22,016 nucleotides of DNA from Patescibacteria group bacterium (GCA_023487645.1 JAMDBX010000064.1:1-22016); one strand, 5' to 3'; counted from the first letter of the stretch, positions 12,706 through 20,674 are shown. Translations and numbers: made by a program. Notes: generated by a model from the sequence alone, not told the origin.

Positions 12706-13779
12706 TTATATATAACCTTTAGCTTTTAATAGTTCTGCTATTAATATTGCTCCTCCGGCAGCACCGCGGATAGTGTTGTGTGAAAGCCCAATAAATTTCC
12801 AATCCATTAATTTATCTTCCCGGAGTCTCCCCACACTAATTCCCATACCACTGCCTAAATCTCTATCCAATTTGGTTTGCGGTCTATTTTCTTCCTCCAT
12901 TACTGTAATAAATGGATGCGGAGCTGATGGAAGATCAAAGGCTGCCAATGGATCAAAACTTTTCCAAGCCGTGATAATTTCTTCTCGGGTAGGTTTTTTG
13001 GCAAAGGACACGGTAACCGAAGCCATATGCCCGTCTTCCACCGGCACTCTGATACAGGTAGCAGAAATTTCCGGCCCTTCTGCTAGAACAACGGTTCCAT
13101 CTGCAATTTTACCCCAGATTTTCATCGGTTCTTTTTCGCTTTTTTCCTCTTCCCCGCCAATAAAGGGAATCACATTTTCCTGCATTTCCGACCAATTCTC
13201 CAAAGTTTTTCCTGCCCCGGAAACTGCTTGTAAAGTTGTCACCGCTACCTTTTTTGGCTCAAATTTTAAAAGCGGAGTCAAAAGCGGTACATAAGATTGG
13301 ACTGAACAATTTGGTTTAACCACAATAAAACCTTTATCCCAGCCCCGGTTTTTTTGTTGGGTTTTAATCAATTCCAGATGATCGGGGTTGATTTCCGGCA
13401 TAATCATTGGCACATCTTCACTCCAGCGGTGAGCGGAATTATTGGAAACCACTGCCACGCCTTTACCGGCAAAGGCGTTTTCCAGCTCTTTAATTTTTTC
13501 CTTGTCCATGTCCAGGCAAGAAAAAACTAAAGGGACCTCTTTAGCAATTTCATCCAAATCAGCTTCCACCCTCTTTACAACCAAATTAACAACGCTTTGC
13601 GGAATTGGCTCTTTCATTACCCATCTACCTTCCACTGCTTCTTGGTATTTTTTGCCGGCAGACCTGGGGGAAGCTGCCACACAAACTACCTCAAACCAAG
13701 GGTGACTAGCCAAAAGGGTAATAAAACGCTGGCCCACCATGCCGGTAGCGCCTAAAATTGCAACCGAGATCCTTTTCAT
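12706..13779 (-). CDS. asd: Aspartate-semialdehyde dehydrogenase (archaeal/fungal type)
   Basis: This enzyme reduces aspartyl phosphate to aspartate semialdehyde with NADPH. The NADP loop GATGMVGQRF is at 10-19, the catalytic cysteine is Cys158 in VKPNCSVQ, and QAVSGAGK and EDGHMASV follow. The sequence style (GATGMVGQRFITLLASHPWFE, PNCS) and the 357-residue length resemble the archaeal and yeast HOM2 branch more than the classical E. coli type. The start ATG 13779 has a strong GGAGG six bases upstream, lying at the very edge of the repeat at 13791-13872. The gene sits between dapA and dapL in the lysine cluster. Confidence 0.94.
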   Translation of the reverse strand: MKRISVAILGATGMVGQRFITLLASHPWFEVVCVAASPRSAGKKYQEAVEGRWVMKEPIPQSVVNLVVKRVEADLDEIAKEVPLVFSCLDMDKEKIKELENAFAGKGVAVVSNNSAHRWSEDVPMIMPEINPDHLELIKTQQKNRGWDKGFIVVKPNCSVQSYVPLLTPLLKFEPKKVAVTTLQAVSGAGKTLENWSEMQENVIPFIGGEEEKSEKEPMKIWGKIADGTVVLAEGPEISATCIRVPVEDGHMASVTVSFAKKPTREEIITAWKSFDPLAAFDLPSAPHPFITVMEEENRPQTKLDRDLGSGMGISVGRLREDKLMDWKFIGLSHNTIRGAAGGAILIAELLKAKGYI

Positions 13780-13790
13780 ACCCTTCCTCC

Positions 13791-13872
13791 TGTCATTCCG
13801 AACCCCGATATAATCGGGGTGAGGAATCTTCCGTCACCATGGAAGATCCTTCGCTCATTGCTCAGGATGACA
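13791..13872. repeat. Composite palindromic repeat between dapA and asd
   Basis: The element starts TGTCATTCCG and ends CAGGATGACA, and its outer arms pair through GGAATCTTCC and GGAAGATCC. An inner hairpin pairs CCCCGAT (13803-13809) with ATCGGGG (13813-13819). It takes up most of the 109-base gap. The inner hairpin and TGTCAT flank match the small element at 1246-1270. Confidence 0.75.
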
Positions 13873-13888
13873 ATTGCGCAATATTGTT

Positions 13889-14776
13889 TCATATCAATTG
13901 GTGGTTTTTGAGGACTTCAGTTAATTTGGCTTTATTTTTTTCTTCCATTGAGACTAAGGGCAACCGGAAAACTTCCCTAATTTTCCCCATTAAAGCCAGG
14001 GCGGTTTTGACCGGCTGAGGATTTGTTTCAACAAAATTTATATTCATTAAATCCAGCCATTCATAATGCAGTTTCCTGGCTCTTTCAAAATCACCTTCCA
14101 AGACAGCTTTTGTCAAAGCCGACATTTCTTTGGGGATTTCATTGGAAACGACAGAAATAATGCCGTCGCCGCCCAGGGTCATCAAGGGATAAGTTAAGGC
14201 ATCATCACCGGACAGCACAGAAAAATTCTTTGGCGCACCTTTAATGATCTCCATCATCTGGTTTATATTACCTGATGCTTCTTTCACGCCAACAACTTGC
14301 GGCACTTCTTTAGCTATTCTTAAAACAGTTTCTGCGGTTACATTTTGGCCAGTTCTGCCCGGCACGTTATATAAAATTATCGGCGAATCAACAGCGGAAG
14401 CAATTGCTTTAAAGTGAGCCATCAAGCCCTTAGGGGTCGGCTTGTTATAGAAAGGAGTTACATGCAGTAAAGCATCTGCCCCCACCTCTTTAGCAATCTG
14501 TGAAGATTTAATGGCTTTTTGAGTATCATTACTGCCGGCTCCGGCAATAACCGGCACTCTTTTTTTAACCTGGTCAACCACAGTTTTAATCACCAGCTTT
14601 TTTTCTTCTTCGTCCATAGTGGCGGCCTCACCGGTGGAACCGCAAGGAACAATACCGGAAACCCCGTTTTTAACCTGGAACTCCACCAGCTTTTTTAAAG
14701 CTTCCACATCAATTGAACCGTCTTCTAAAAACGGTGTAACTATTGCTGTAATGGTGCCGGTAAATTTTTTAATCAT
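13889..14776 (-). CDS. dapA: 4-hydroxy-tetrahydrodipicolinate synthase
   Basis: This enzyme condenses pyruvate with aspartate semialdehyde, the committed step to lysine. It is a 295-residue TIM barrel. The Schiff-base lysine is Lys165 in VGVKEASGN, the catalytic tyrosine is Tyr136 in ILYNVPGRTG, and the pyruvate-binding CGSTGEAA is at 45-52. The length is normal for the family. Its ATG overlaps the dapB stop by four bases (ATGA), so the two are translationally coupled. Confidence 0.95.
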   Translation of the reverse strand: MIKKFTGTITAIVTPFLEDGSIDVEALKKLVEFQVKNGVSGIVPCGSTGEAATMDEEEKKLVIKTVVDQVKKRVPVIAGAGSNDTQKAIKSSQIAKEVGADALLHVTPFYNKPTPKGLMAHFKAIASAVDSPIILYNVPGRTGQNVTAETVLRIAKEVPQVVGVKEASGNINQMMEIIKGAPKNFSVLSGDDALTYPLMTLGGDGIISVVSNEIPKEMSALTKAVLEGDFERARKLHYEWLDLMNINFVETNPQPVKTALALMGKIREVFRLPLVSMEEKNKAKLTEVLKNHQLI

Positions 14777-15501
14777 ATTTTAAACACCTCATCAAAAGTA
14801 TAAAAGCCCTTTTTATCTTTGATAAATTCGGCTGCTACCAAAGCTCCTTCGGCAAATCCACGCCGGCTGTGAGCGGTATGAGACAATTTTATCTCATCAG
14901 CGGCACTGTCAAAAATCACCTCATGATAGCCAAAATTACGGCCGGCCCGAAGTGAGGCAAAATGCAATTCATCTTTTTCAATTTGTCGGTCTAATCTGCC
15001 GGTTTCCAGTTTTTTCTTCCCCGGAAAATTTTCCATAATCACTTGGGCAATTTTTTTGGCAGTACCGGAAGGGCTGTCTTTTTTACCGGTGTGGTGAATT
15101 TCAAATCCGGCTACATCATAACTGCCAAACTTGCTGGCCAGCTGACTTGCAAAACCCACCACTTTAAAGAAAATGTTTGCCCCAATGGAAAAGTTTTGAG
15201 CATAGACTAATCCCACTCCGGCTTTCTCAACCAAATCCTTAACCTCATCCATTTGGTCATACCAACCAGTAGTCCCAATTACCATGTTTTTACCCATACC
15301 AACCACCTCTTTTGTCGTATTTACCACAACCTCTGGGGAAGTAAAATCAATTACCACATCAGCTTTTTTAATGCCTTCTTTATCCAAATCTTCGTCAGGA
15401 TTTCGATAGCTTACAGAAACCACTTGATGGACGCCCGACTCATTGATCAGGTTTTCCAACTCATGTCCCATTTTTCCATAACCAATTAAAGCAATCTGCA
15501 T
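14773..15501 (-). CDS. dapB: 4-hydroxy-tetrahydrodipicolinate reductase
   Basis: This enzyme reduces the DapA product with NAD(P)H to tetrahydrodipicolinate, the substrate of DapL. The N-terminal nucleotide-binding loop GYGKMG is at 7-12. The substrate and catalytic segment EIHHTGKKDSPSGTA is at 134-148, with the conserved His pair, Lys and SGTA. The C-terminal HTAHSRRGFAEGA is typical. At 242 residues it is at the short end for the family. The gene starts 15 bases after lysC, without an obvious Shine-Dalgarno sequence. Confidence 0.95.
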   Translation of the reverse strand: MQIALIGYGKMGHELENLINESGVHQVVSVSYRNPDEDLDKEGIKKADVVIDFTSPEVVVNTTKEVVGMGKNMVIGTTGWYDQMDEVKDLVEKAGVGLVYAQNFSIGANIFFKVVGFASQLASKFGSYDVAGFEIHHTGKKDSPSGTAKKIAQVIMENFPGKKKLETGRLDRQIEKDELHFASLRAGRNFGYHEVIFDSAADEIKLSHTAHSRRGFAEGALVAAEFIKDKKGFYTFDEVFKI

Positions 15502-15516
15502 TTGGGGGTAATTGTA

Positions 15517-16851
15517 TCACTTTAGCAGCAATTTATCATGAAGGGCTTTGACTGCTTTTTCCACCTTATCAGACTCTACCACAATTGAAATATTAATATT
15601 GGCAGCGCTCAGAGAAACCATCCGCGCCAAAACTTTTTCCTTATCCAAAATCTCAAAAACTCTTCTGATTGTTTTGGTGGAAGACGTAATATCTTCACCA
15701 ATCAGAGACACCATTCCCATATCTTCAATCACTGAAACATGACTAAATTCCGCCAGTTCTTTCACCGCCATTTCCAAGTTTTTTTTGTCATCCACGCTGA
15801 CGGACACACTAACCTCTGATACGCTAACCAAATCTATGGAAATATTGTTATTGGCAAAAACCTTGAAAATTTTTGCCAGGAATCCTTTTTGTCTAAGCAT
15901 TTCTGTAGAATAAATATTAACCAGAATTATTTTTCGTTTAAACGAAACCGCCTTCGCTTTTCCTGATGCACGACTTTTCTCTACGATTAAAGTACCATGA
16001 TTTTTTGGGTTAAATGTATTTAGCACCCTTACCGGAATACCAGCTGAAATTGCTGGACGGATGGTACGGGAATGCAAAACCCTGGCCCCAAAAGCAGCTA
16101 GTTCTGATGCTTCCTTAAAAGAAACAATTGGCAAAGATCTGGCATTTTTTACCAATCTGGGATCAGCTGTAAACACTCCGTCAACATCAGTCCAAATTTG
16201 AATCTCCTCCGCCTTCAAACAATACCCCACAATAGAAGCAGTATAATCAGACCCGCCTCTTCCTAAAGTTGTTGTTTGGCCGCTTCTGGTAGCACCAATG
16301 AACCCGGTCACTACCGGCACCACTCCCGTTTTCACAAGAGGGGTTAAGATTTTTTGAGTCTTTCTTTTAGTTGATTCAACCAAAAATTCTGCTGAGCCAA
16401 AGTTGTTATTAGTAACGATTAAATCTGTTGATATAACTTGCTCAGCTTTCATGCCCTTGCTTTCAAGTGCGCGGGTAATAATGTATGAAGACATTATCTC
16501 GCCAAAAGAGACCAGTTTATCTAAAAACTCTCTGCCTGGCTCCGCCTTCATAATTAACTGAAGTATTTCGTTAAGCTTACTGTTTATATATAAAAACGTT
16601 TCGCTTTGCAGCCTTTTATCATTCCATAAACTTACAATTAAGTTTTTGTGTATCTTTCTAATCTCGCGGATTTTTTTCTCAATTTTATTCTCCGGTAAAG
16701 TAGAAAGGGATAATAATAAATCAGTAAGCTTAACGAAATACTTCAGAACTACTACCGGTTGTCTGCCTAATTCATTTGCCACTATATTACAGAGAGTCAA
16801 AACACTCCCTTTTGAACTGACTGATGTCCCGCCAAATTTTGCTACTATCAT
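15517..16851 (-). CDS. lysC: Aspartate kinase
   Basis: This enzyme phosphorylates aspartate, the entry step to lysine (and threonine/methionine). The N-terminal KFGGTSV is at 5-11, TTTLGRGGSDYTA near 215-227, WTDVDGVFTADPR follows, and two ACT domains fill about residues 305-444. It has the monofunctional, feedback-regulated architecture. One oddity: the loop that usually reads VVVVSA...TD here reads VVVLKYFVKLTD (33-44), so the expected Ser-Ala pair is Lys37-Tyr38. It is the first gene of the lysine run. A perfect TATAAT lies eight bases before the ATG and no ribosome binding site is seen. No room exists for a lysine riboswitch in the 45-base upstream gap. Confidence 0.92.
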   Translation of the reverse strand: MIVAKFGGTSVSSKGSVLTLCNIVANELGRQPVVVLKYFVKLTDLLLSLSTLPENKIEKKIREIRKIHKNLIVSLWNDKRLQSETFLYINSKLNEILQLIMKAEPGREFLDKLVSFGEIMSSYIITRALESKGMKAEQVISTDLIVTNNNFGSAEFLVESTKRKTQKILTPLVKTGVVPVVTGFIGATRSGQTTTLGRGGSDYTASIVGYCLKAEEIQIWTDVDGVFTADPRLVKNARSLPIVSFKEASELAAFGARVLHSRTIRPAISAGIPVRVLNTFNPKNHGTLIVEKSRASGKAKAVSFKRKIILVNIYSTEMLRQKGFLAKIFKVFANNNISIDLVSVSEVSVSVSVDDKKNLEMAVKELAEFSHVSVIEDMGMVSLIGEDITSSTKTIRRVFEILDKEKVLARMVSLSAANINISIVVESDKVEKAVKALHDKLLLK

Positions 16852-16859
16852 ATTATAGG

Positions 16860-16865
16860 ATTATA
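16860..16865 (-). promoter_or_regulatory. Candidate -10 box for lysC
   Basis: Perfect TATAAT on the minus strand, eight bases from ATG 16851, the same spacing as at the gene starting at 7212. No good -35 box is seen at 16-18 bases, so this is weaker. Confidence 0.35.
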
Positions 16866-16896
16866 ACGCAATGCGCCATAAGAAGCGAGTGGAGTT

Positions 16897-17394
16897 TTAT
16901 TTAACTTTTTCTAATTTATCCAGATAAAGCTTGAGATAGTTATAATCATCCTTGATATATTTCCATTCCCAATTATCAGTATTTTTCGGATAAATTACAT
17001 ATAGCTGATCTAAAATTTTCCGGTGGGATAAAAATTGGTTCCTAATAGTCTCAGTCTGACTTGTTAAATTATTAGCCACAATTAGGTCGGTAATTTGGCC
17101 GGCCAGCGTAAAATATCGTAGCGACGAAGGTAAAACGTAACCATAATTTTGATTGTTAACTGCGTTTTGCAACTCTCCAAGACGAGTCTCCAGCAGGTTG
17201 CTCATATAATCAACCTGGCTACTGGCCGAAAGCTTAGTTTTTAAGAATACTTTTTCCTGTACTCTTTTTAACTGGAAAAGGGGGCCGGCATCCGGACCCA
17301 CCTGCTGGGATAATAATAAGGCTATGGCCAACAACACCAGCACCAGCATTGCTCCTAATTGAATCCTGGGTTTTATACTTTTTGTTTTTCCCAT
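16897..17394 (-). CDS. Small single-pass membrane protein, DUF5667-like
   Basis: A 165-residue protein with a basic N-terminus (KTKSIKPR) and one hydrophobic helix at about 13-30, then a long helical region outside the membrane. The stretch GPLFQLKRVQEKVFLKTKL resembles the start of DUF5667 domains (PxxPLYxLKRxxExV), known from anti-sigma-like and cell-surface proteins. That match is from memory and moderate. The orientation suggests the bulk of the protein is outside the cytoplasm. The start overlaps the last 22 bases of tmk in another frame, so it is cotranscribed with pyrG and tmk. No enzymatic motif is seen. Confidence 0.7.
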   Translation of the reverse strand: MGKTKSIKPRIQLGAMLVLVLLAIALLLSQQVGPDAGPLFQLKRVQEKVFLKTKLSASSQVDYMSNLLETRLGELQNAVNNQNYGYVLPSSLRYFTLAGQITDLIVANNLTSQTETIRNQFLSHRKILDQLYVIYPKNTDNWEWKYIKDDYNYLKLYLDKLEKVK

Positions 17395-18029
17395 ATTTCA
17401 ACCAATTCCTGATGGATATCTTGAGGCGACCTCATTTGTCCATCCTTCATGCAGTTGACAACATACCAATTGTTTTCTTTTTTTGCAAGAGATAAATAAA
17501 TCTTGCTTGCTTCCTCTAGATGTTTTAAGTTATCTTCATGAATATCCGGCTGATTCTTAACAAACACATTTTTCTGACCTGCTTCAGGATCAACTTTTAA
17601 CAAAATTGTTAAATCTTCTTTTGGCATGCCGTTAGTACGGTATTCCAAATCTTCCAACCAATCAATAAACTCCTGTCTCTTTTCTTCCGGCAGATTAGCA
17701 CTCATGTGGGCAAAACTGGCGGAAACATACCGGTTAGCCAAAACTACTTTTCCCTCCTCCAGCCATTTTTCAATCTCTGGTTTTGCCAAAGCCCTATCCC
17801 CGGCATAAGCTAAAGCCATAAGATATGGATTGACTTGGCTGATTTCGCCAAATTCCCCTTCCAGATATCTTTTAATAAGCCGGCCATAAATATTATCTTG
17901 ATACCTGGGAAAGCTAATGACTTCGTGTGGGATTTTTTGCTGTTCCAGATACTCTGCCAGTAAATTAACCTGAGTAGTTTTCCCTGACCCGTCAATACCA
18001 TCTATAACAATTAATTGCCCTTTTTTCAT
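17373..18029 (-). CDS. tmk: Thymidylate kinase
   Basis: This enzyme phosphorylates dTMP to dTDP, the step after ThyA. The P-loop GIDGSGKTT is at 11-19. The dTMP-binding ANRYVSASFAH motif stands where DRY is usual, with Asn replacing Asp, a variant also known in other members. The family Gln of the AYQ/AHQ position is not present as such. The 218-residue length is normal. Its ATG overlaps the pyrG stop by four bases (ATGA). Confidence 0.92.
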   Translation of the reverse strand: MKKGQLIVIDGIDGSGKTTQVNLLAEYLEQQKIPHEVISFPRYQDNIYGRLIKRYLEGEFGEISQVNPYLMALAYAGDRALAKPEIEKWLEEGKVVLANRYVSASFAHMSANLPEEKRQEFIDWLEDLEYRTNGMPKEDLTILLKVDPEAGQKNVFVKNQPDIHEDNLKHLEEASKIYLSLAKKENNWYVVNCMKDGQMRSPQDIHQELVEIWEKQKV

Positions 18030-19642
18030 TTAGGGGTTATTTGCGAGGCAGCTGTGATGAAACCAACAAATAACGGATGCGGGGAAAGTGGCCTGGATTT
18101 TAATTCCGGATGAAATTGCGTGCCCACAAAGAACGGGTGATCCTTCAGTTCTATTATTTCCACTAGTCTGCCGTCAGGAGAAGTCCCGGAAATTGTTAAC
18201 CCTTTTTTCATGAATTGATCCATAAAATCATTGTTAAACTCAAACCGGTGCCTGTGACGTTCGGAGATTTCTTCTTTGCCATACAAACTGCGCACCAAAG
18301 TTCCAGGCTTTAATTTACACTCCCAAGCCCCTAACCTCATAGTAGCCCCATATTCCCGGTTTAATAACCTTTTTTCCTGCTCCGGCATAATATGGATAAC
18401 CGGATATTTGGTTTCCGGGTCTACTTCCGTAGTATGCGCACCAGGCAGTCCCAACACGTCCCGGGCATATTCCACCACCGCTAGCTGCATTCCATAGCAT
18501 AATCCGAAGTAAGGAATTTTATTCTCCCTGGCATATTTAATGGTGGCAATTTTTCCCTCAATATCCCGCGATCCAAAACCGCCCGGCACAATCACTCCCT
18601 GAAATCCTCTTAAAACATCCACATTATCCAAAACCTTCCCTGAATCCAACCAGGTGATTTCCGGCTTTAAGCCTTGCAACCACGCTGCATGCTTGATAGC
18701 TTCTATTACTGAAATATAAGAATCAGCCAAAGTAAAAGCGCCGGTTGCAAAATATTTACCCACAATGGCAATCTTTACCACATCCTTAGCAGCATCAATT
18801 TTTTCTACAAATGCCCTCCATTTCTTCAAATCCTTTTCCTTCTTCTCTAACCCCAATTTGGAAAGCAGTCTGGCTGATAAATTTTGCTCCTCAAAACCAA
18901 TTGGCACTTTATAAATGCTGTCTACATCAGGAGCAGAAATAATGTCTTCTGGTTCCAAGCCCGTGGTGATGGATAATTTTTTAATTCTGGAAGCATCCAA
19001 AGGCTTTTCGCTCCTTGCTAAAATCACATCCGGCTGAATTCCCATGGCATTCAGATCCCGAACCGACATTTGCGCCGGCTTAGATTTCATTTCTCCGATT
19101 GAGGCAGGAATTGGTAAATAGGTAATGTGAACATGAGCCACATCAGCGGGATTTTTTAGCTTCATCAATCTATTAGCTTCCAAAAACAGGATATTTTGAT
19201 ATTCACCGGTGGTGCCTCCGATTTCAATTACCACCACATCAGCATTAGTGGCCCGGCCGGCTTCTTTAATCCTTCTGATAATTTCTTCCGTGACATAAGT
19301 TACCACGTCCACACACTCGCCGTCATATTCCAAATTTCTTTCTTTTTGAATTACGGAAAGATAAATTGAACCTTGGGTAGCAATGCTGTTTTTGTTTAAG
19401 GACTCATTTAAAAATCTTTCATAATGGCCCAAATCCTGGTCAGTTTCCGTCCCGTCATCCAATACAAACACCTCACCGTGCTCAATTGGGTTCATGGTTC
19501 CCGCATCCACGTTCAAATATGGATCCATTTTTATGGGAGTCACTTTATAACCTGCTGATTTTAAAAGCAGGGCAATTGAAGAAGTGGCAATTCCTTTGCC
19601 AATTCCACTAATAACACCACCACTAACAAAAATGTACTTCAT
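18026..19642 (-). CDS. pyrG: CTP synthase
   Basis: This enzyme aminates UTP to CTP using glutamine. The synthase domain starts with the signature SGGVISGIGKGI at 7-18 and carries DPYLNVDAGTMNP and EIGGTTGE. The glutaminase domain has the nucleophile Cys382 in GLCYGMQ and His511/Glu513 in FHPE. The 538-residue length is standard. The ATG at 19642 has AAAGGA nine bases ahead. A promoter at 19743-19771 predicts a leader of about 95 bases containing two competing hairpins. Confidence 0.97.
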   Translation of the reverse strand: MKYIFVSGGVISGIGKGIATSSIALLLKSAGYKVTPIKMDPYLNVDAGTMNPIEHGEVFVLDDGTETDQDLGHYERFLNESLNKNSIATQGSIYLSVIQKERNLEYDGECVDVVTYVTEEIIRRIKEAGRATNADVVVIEIGGTTGEYQNILFLEANRLMKLKNPADVAHVHITYLPIPASIGEMKSKPAQMSVRDLNAMGIQPDVILARSEKPLDASRIKKLSITTGLEPEDIISAPDVDSIYKVPIGFEEQNLSARLLSKLGLEKKEKDLKKWRAFVEKIDAAKDVVKIAIVGKYFATGAFTLADSYISVIEAIKHAAWLQGLKPEITWLDSGKVLDNVDVLRGFQGVIVPGGFGSRDIEGKIATIKYARENKIPYFGLCYGMQLAVVEYARDVLGLPGAHTTEVDPETKYPVIHIMPEQEKRLLNREYGATMRLGAWECKLKPGTLVRSLYGKEEISERHRHRFEFNNDFMDQFMKKGLTISGTSPDGRLVEIIELKDHPFFVGTQFHPELKSRPLSPHPLFVGFITAASQITPK

Positions 19643-19665
19643 GTATTAATTCCTTTGGGGGTTCC

Positions 19666-19711
19666 GTCTAAATACGAGGTATCCTTCGACTCGAAAGTCA
19701 TTTAGACTTTC
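19666..19711 (-). promoter_or_regulatory. pyrG leader with two mutually exclusive hairpins
   Basis: GAAAGTC (19693-19699) pairs with GACTTTC (19705-19711) around five bases. Alternatively ATTTAGAC (19700-19707) pairs with GTCTAAAT (19666-19673) around 26 bases. The two stems share bases 19700-19707, so only one can form. Flanking TGTCCTGAAAG and TCGAAGGA segments resemble the dispersed palindromic repeats elsewhere in this window, so the structure may be repeat-derived. Confidence 0.4.
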
Positions 19712-19742
19712 TCTTTCAGGACATGCTTCTGAGGCCCTCATC

Positions 19743-19771
19743 ATAATACTAAATCCAGCCTCACATTTCAA
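19743..19771 (-). promoter_or_regulatory. Promoter for the pyrG-tmk operon
   Basis: On the minus strand, TTGAAA (19766-19771), a 17-base spacer and TATTAT (19743-19748). Both boxes match consensus at five of six positions. The start site is expected near 19736, just ahead of a GGG run. Confidence 0.6.
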
Positions 19772-19802
19772 GTGGCACTTTAATTCAGTTACCCCACAAA
19801 TT

Positions 19803-19831
19803 TTGTAAAATACCCTTAATTTATGTATAAT
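19803..19831 (+). promoter_or_regulatory. Promoter for the plus-strand gene next to topA
   Basis: TTGTAA (19803-19808), a 17-base spacer and a perfect TATAAT (19826-19831). The expected transcript starts near 19838, about 22 bases before ATG 19860. AGGCA (19833-19837) and TGCCT (19847-19851) could form a small hairpin at the 5' end. It is divergent from the pyrG promoter. Confidence 0.55.
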
Positions 19832-19859
19832 CAGGCAATATTTCCCTGCCTAAAAATTT

Positions 19860-19949
19860 ATGAACTTATTACCAGAAAGATCTATAGGCAGTAATCTTAT
19901 CCATTCTGGGGATACCATTTCAAAAAGAACACTTCTAAAAAGTAGGTAG
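19860..19949 (+). other. Short upstream reading frame, probable N-terminus of the next gene
   Basis: ATG 19860 opens 29 codons (MNLLPERSIGSNL to LLKSR) before TAG 19947-19949. It is the first ATG after a good promoter. The next gene's frame is open without a start codon from 19946, continuing VAAISIWLGQRDLVNQ into the 19997 frame. Joining the two with one extra base near 19946 gives one continuous protein of about 248 residues. Confidence 0.45.
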
Positions 19950-19996
19950 CCGCCATTTCAATTTGGCTTGGGCAACGAGATTTAGTTAACCAGGAT

Positions 19997-20605
19997 TTGG
20001 AAACATTTTATCAGGTATCCTCTATGTGCGGATTCCAGCCTTATGTATGTTTTGATATTCCTGATGCAGGTGGAATTGATGATCCCCAGACCTTTAAACC
20101 AGTCATTAAGGATTTAATTCCGAATTTAGATAGGATAAATCAACCACTGGCTGTTTTTGCTATTATGACCGCGGCGGTGGCAGAAAAACCTTGGAGTGGC
20201 CGCTTTTGTGATGCAATACAGGCATACCGCTGGCAGTCAAGACAACTCACTGACACAGCAGTTTACAGAATCATTATGCAGGGAGGTTTTAACCATCATA
20301 CTTATTGGCCTTACTATGGCTCCTATTATGAAAAACGCGATAAAGGTGAGGAACCCCGTTTTTGGCCGAAAGAAGAGATTGCCCAAGGGCTTGGGGCTTT
20401 TTTCCTATTTTATAATTCTGATGCCCTCACAGCAGGCTGCATGAGACTGGTTGATTTTATGGGAAGAATTTTAGGCAGAGATTTACCAGGAATCGAATTT
20501 CCTCGTTATAGTTTTGAGGAAATTACCAAAATAGCCTGGCATGTTAACAGGGAGAATTATAATACTTTGGAGCAAAATCAGGATCCATTCCTAAATATCA
20601 AATAG
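19997..20605 (+). CDS. Uncharacterised protein, probably missing its N-terminus through a frameshift
   Basis: I do not recognise the family. As drawn, it has 202 residues from TTG 19997, the first possible conventional start. It is rich in Tyr, Trp and Phe, with a distinctive block NHHTYWPYYGSYYEKRD at about 95-111 and several Asp-Pro and Pro-Trp turns. No membrane helix or signal peptide is obvious. The open frame extends back to 19946 with coding-like residues but no ATG, GTG or TTG there, and the promoter plus ATG 19860 lie in another frame. The real gene probably starts at 19860 with an indel near 19946. It is the only plus-strand gene in the right half and converges on topA. Confidence 0.55.
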   Translation: METFYQVSSMCGFQPYVCFDIPDAGGIDDPQTFKPVIKDLIPNLDRINQPLAVFAIMTAAVAEKPWSGRFCDAIQAYRWQSRQLTDTAVYRIIMQGGFNHHTYWPYYGSYYEKRDKGEEPRFWPKEEIAQGLGAFFLFYNSDALTAGCMRLVDFMGRILGRDLPGIEFPRYSFEEITKIAWHVNRENYNTLEQNQDPFLNIK

Positions 20606-20658
20606 GTGAGGACGGTCGACCCATTTTCCCTTTTTGAAAACCTTACATCAAACAATTT

Positions 20659-20671
20659 CACCCTAGGGGTG
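20659..20671. terminator. Weak hairpin between convergent gene ends
   Basis: CACCC (20659-20663) and GGGTG (20667-20671) pair around a 3-base loop, directly after the topA stop codon and 54 bases after the end of the plus-strand gene. No T-run follows on either strand, so its role as a terminator is doubtful. Confidence 0.25.
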
Positions 20672-20674
20672 GAT

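Noticed and set aside
12773..13294. 173-codon plus-strand frame opposite asd
   Set aside because: It is antisense to conserved Asd coding sequence and its composition mirrors the asd codons.
16852..16896. Lysine riboswitch ahead of lysC
   Set aside because: The gap is only 45 bases; an L-box aptamer needs well over 150.
19643..19859. Search for a tRNA or small RNA gene in the pyrG upstream gap
   Set aside because: No cloverleaf or known RNA motif is visible; the region is explained by two divergent promoters and the pyrG leader.
19933..19946. Programmed -1 frameshift at the A-run before the gene at 19997
   Set aside because: The -1 frame meets TAG at 19943-19945 directly after the run, so slippage there gives no product; an indel near 19946 fits better.
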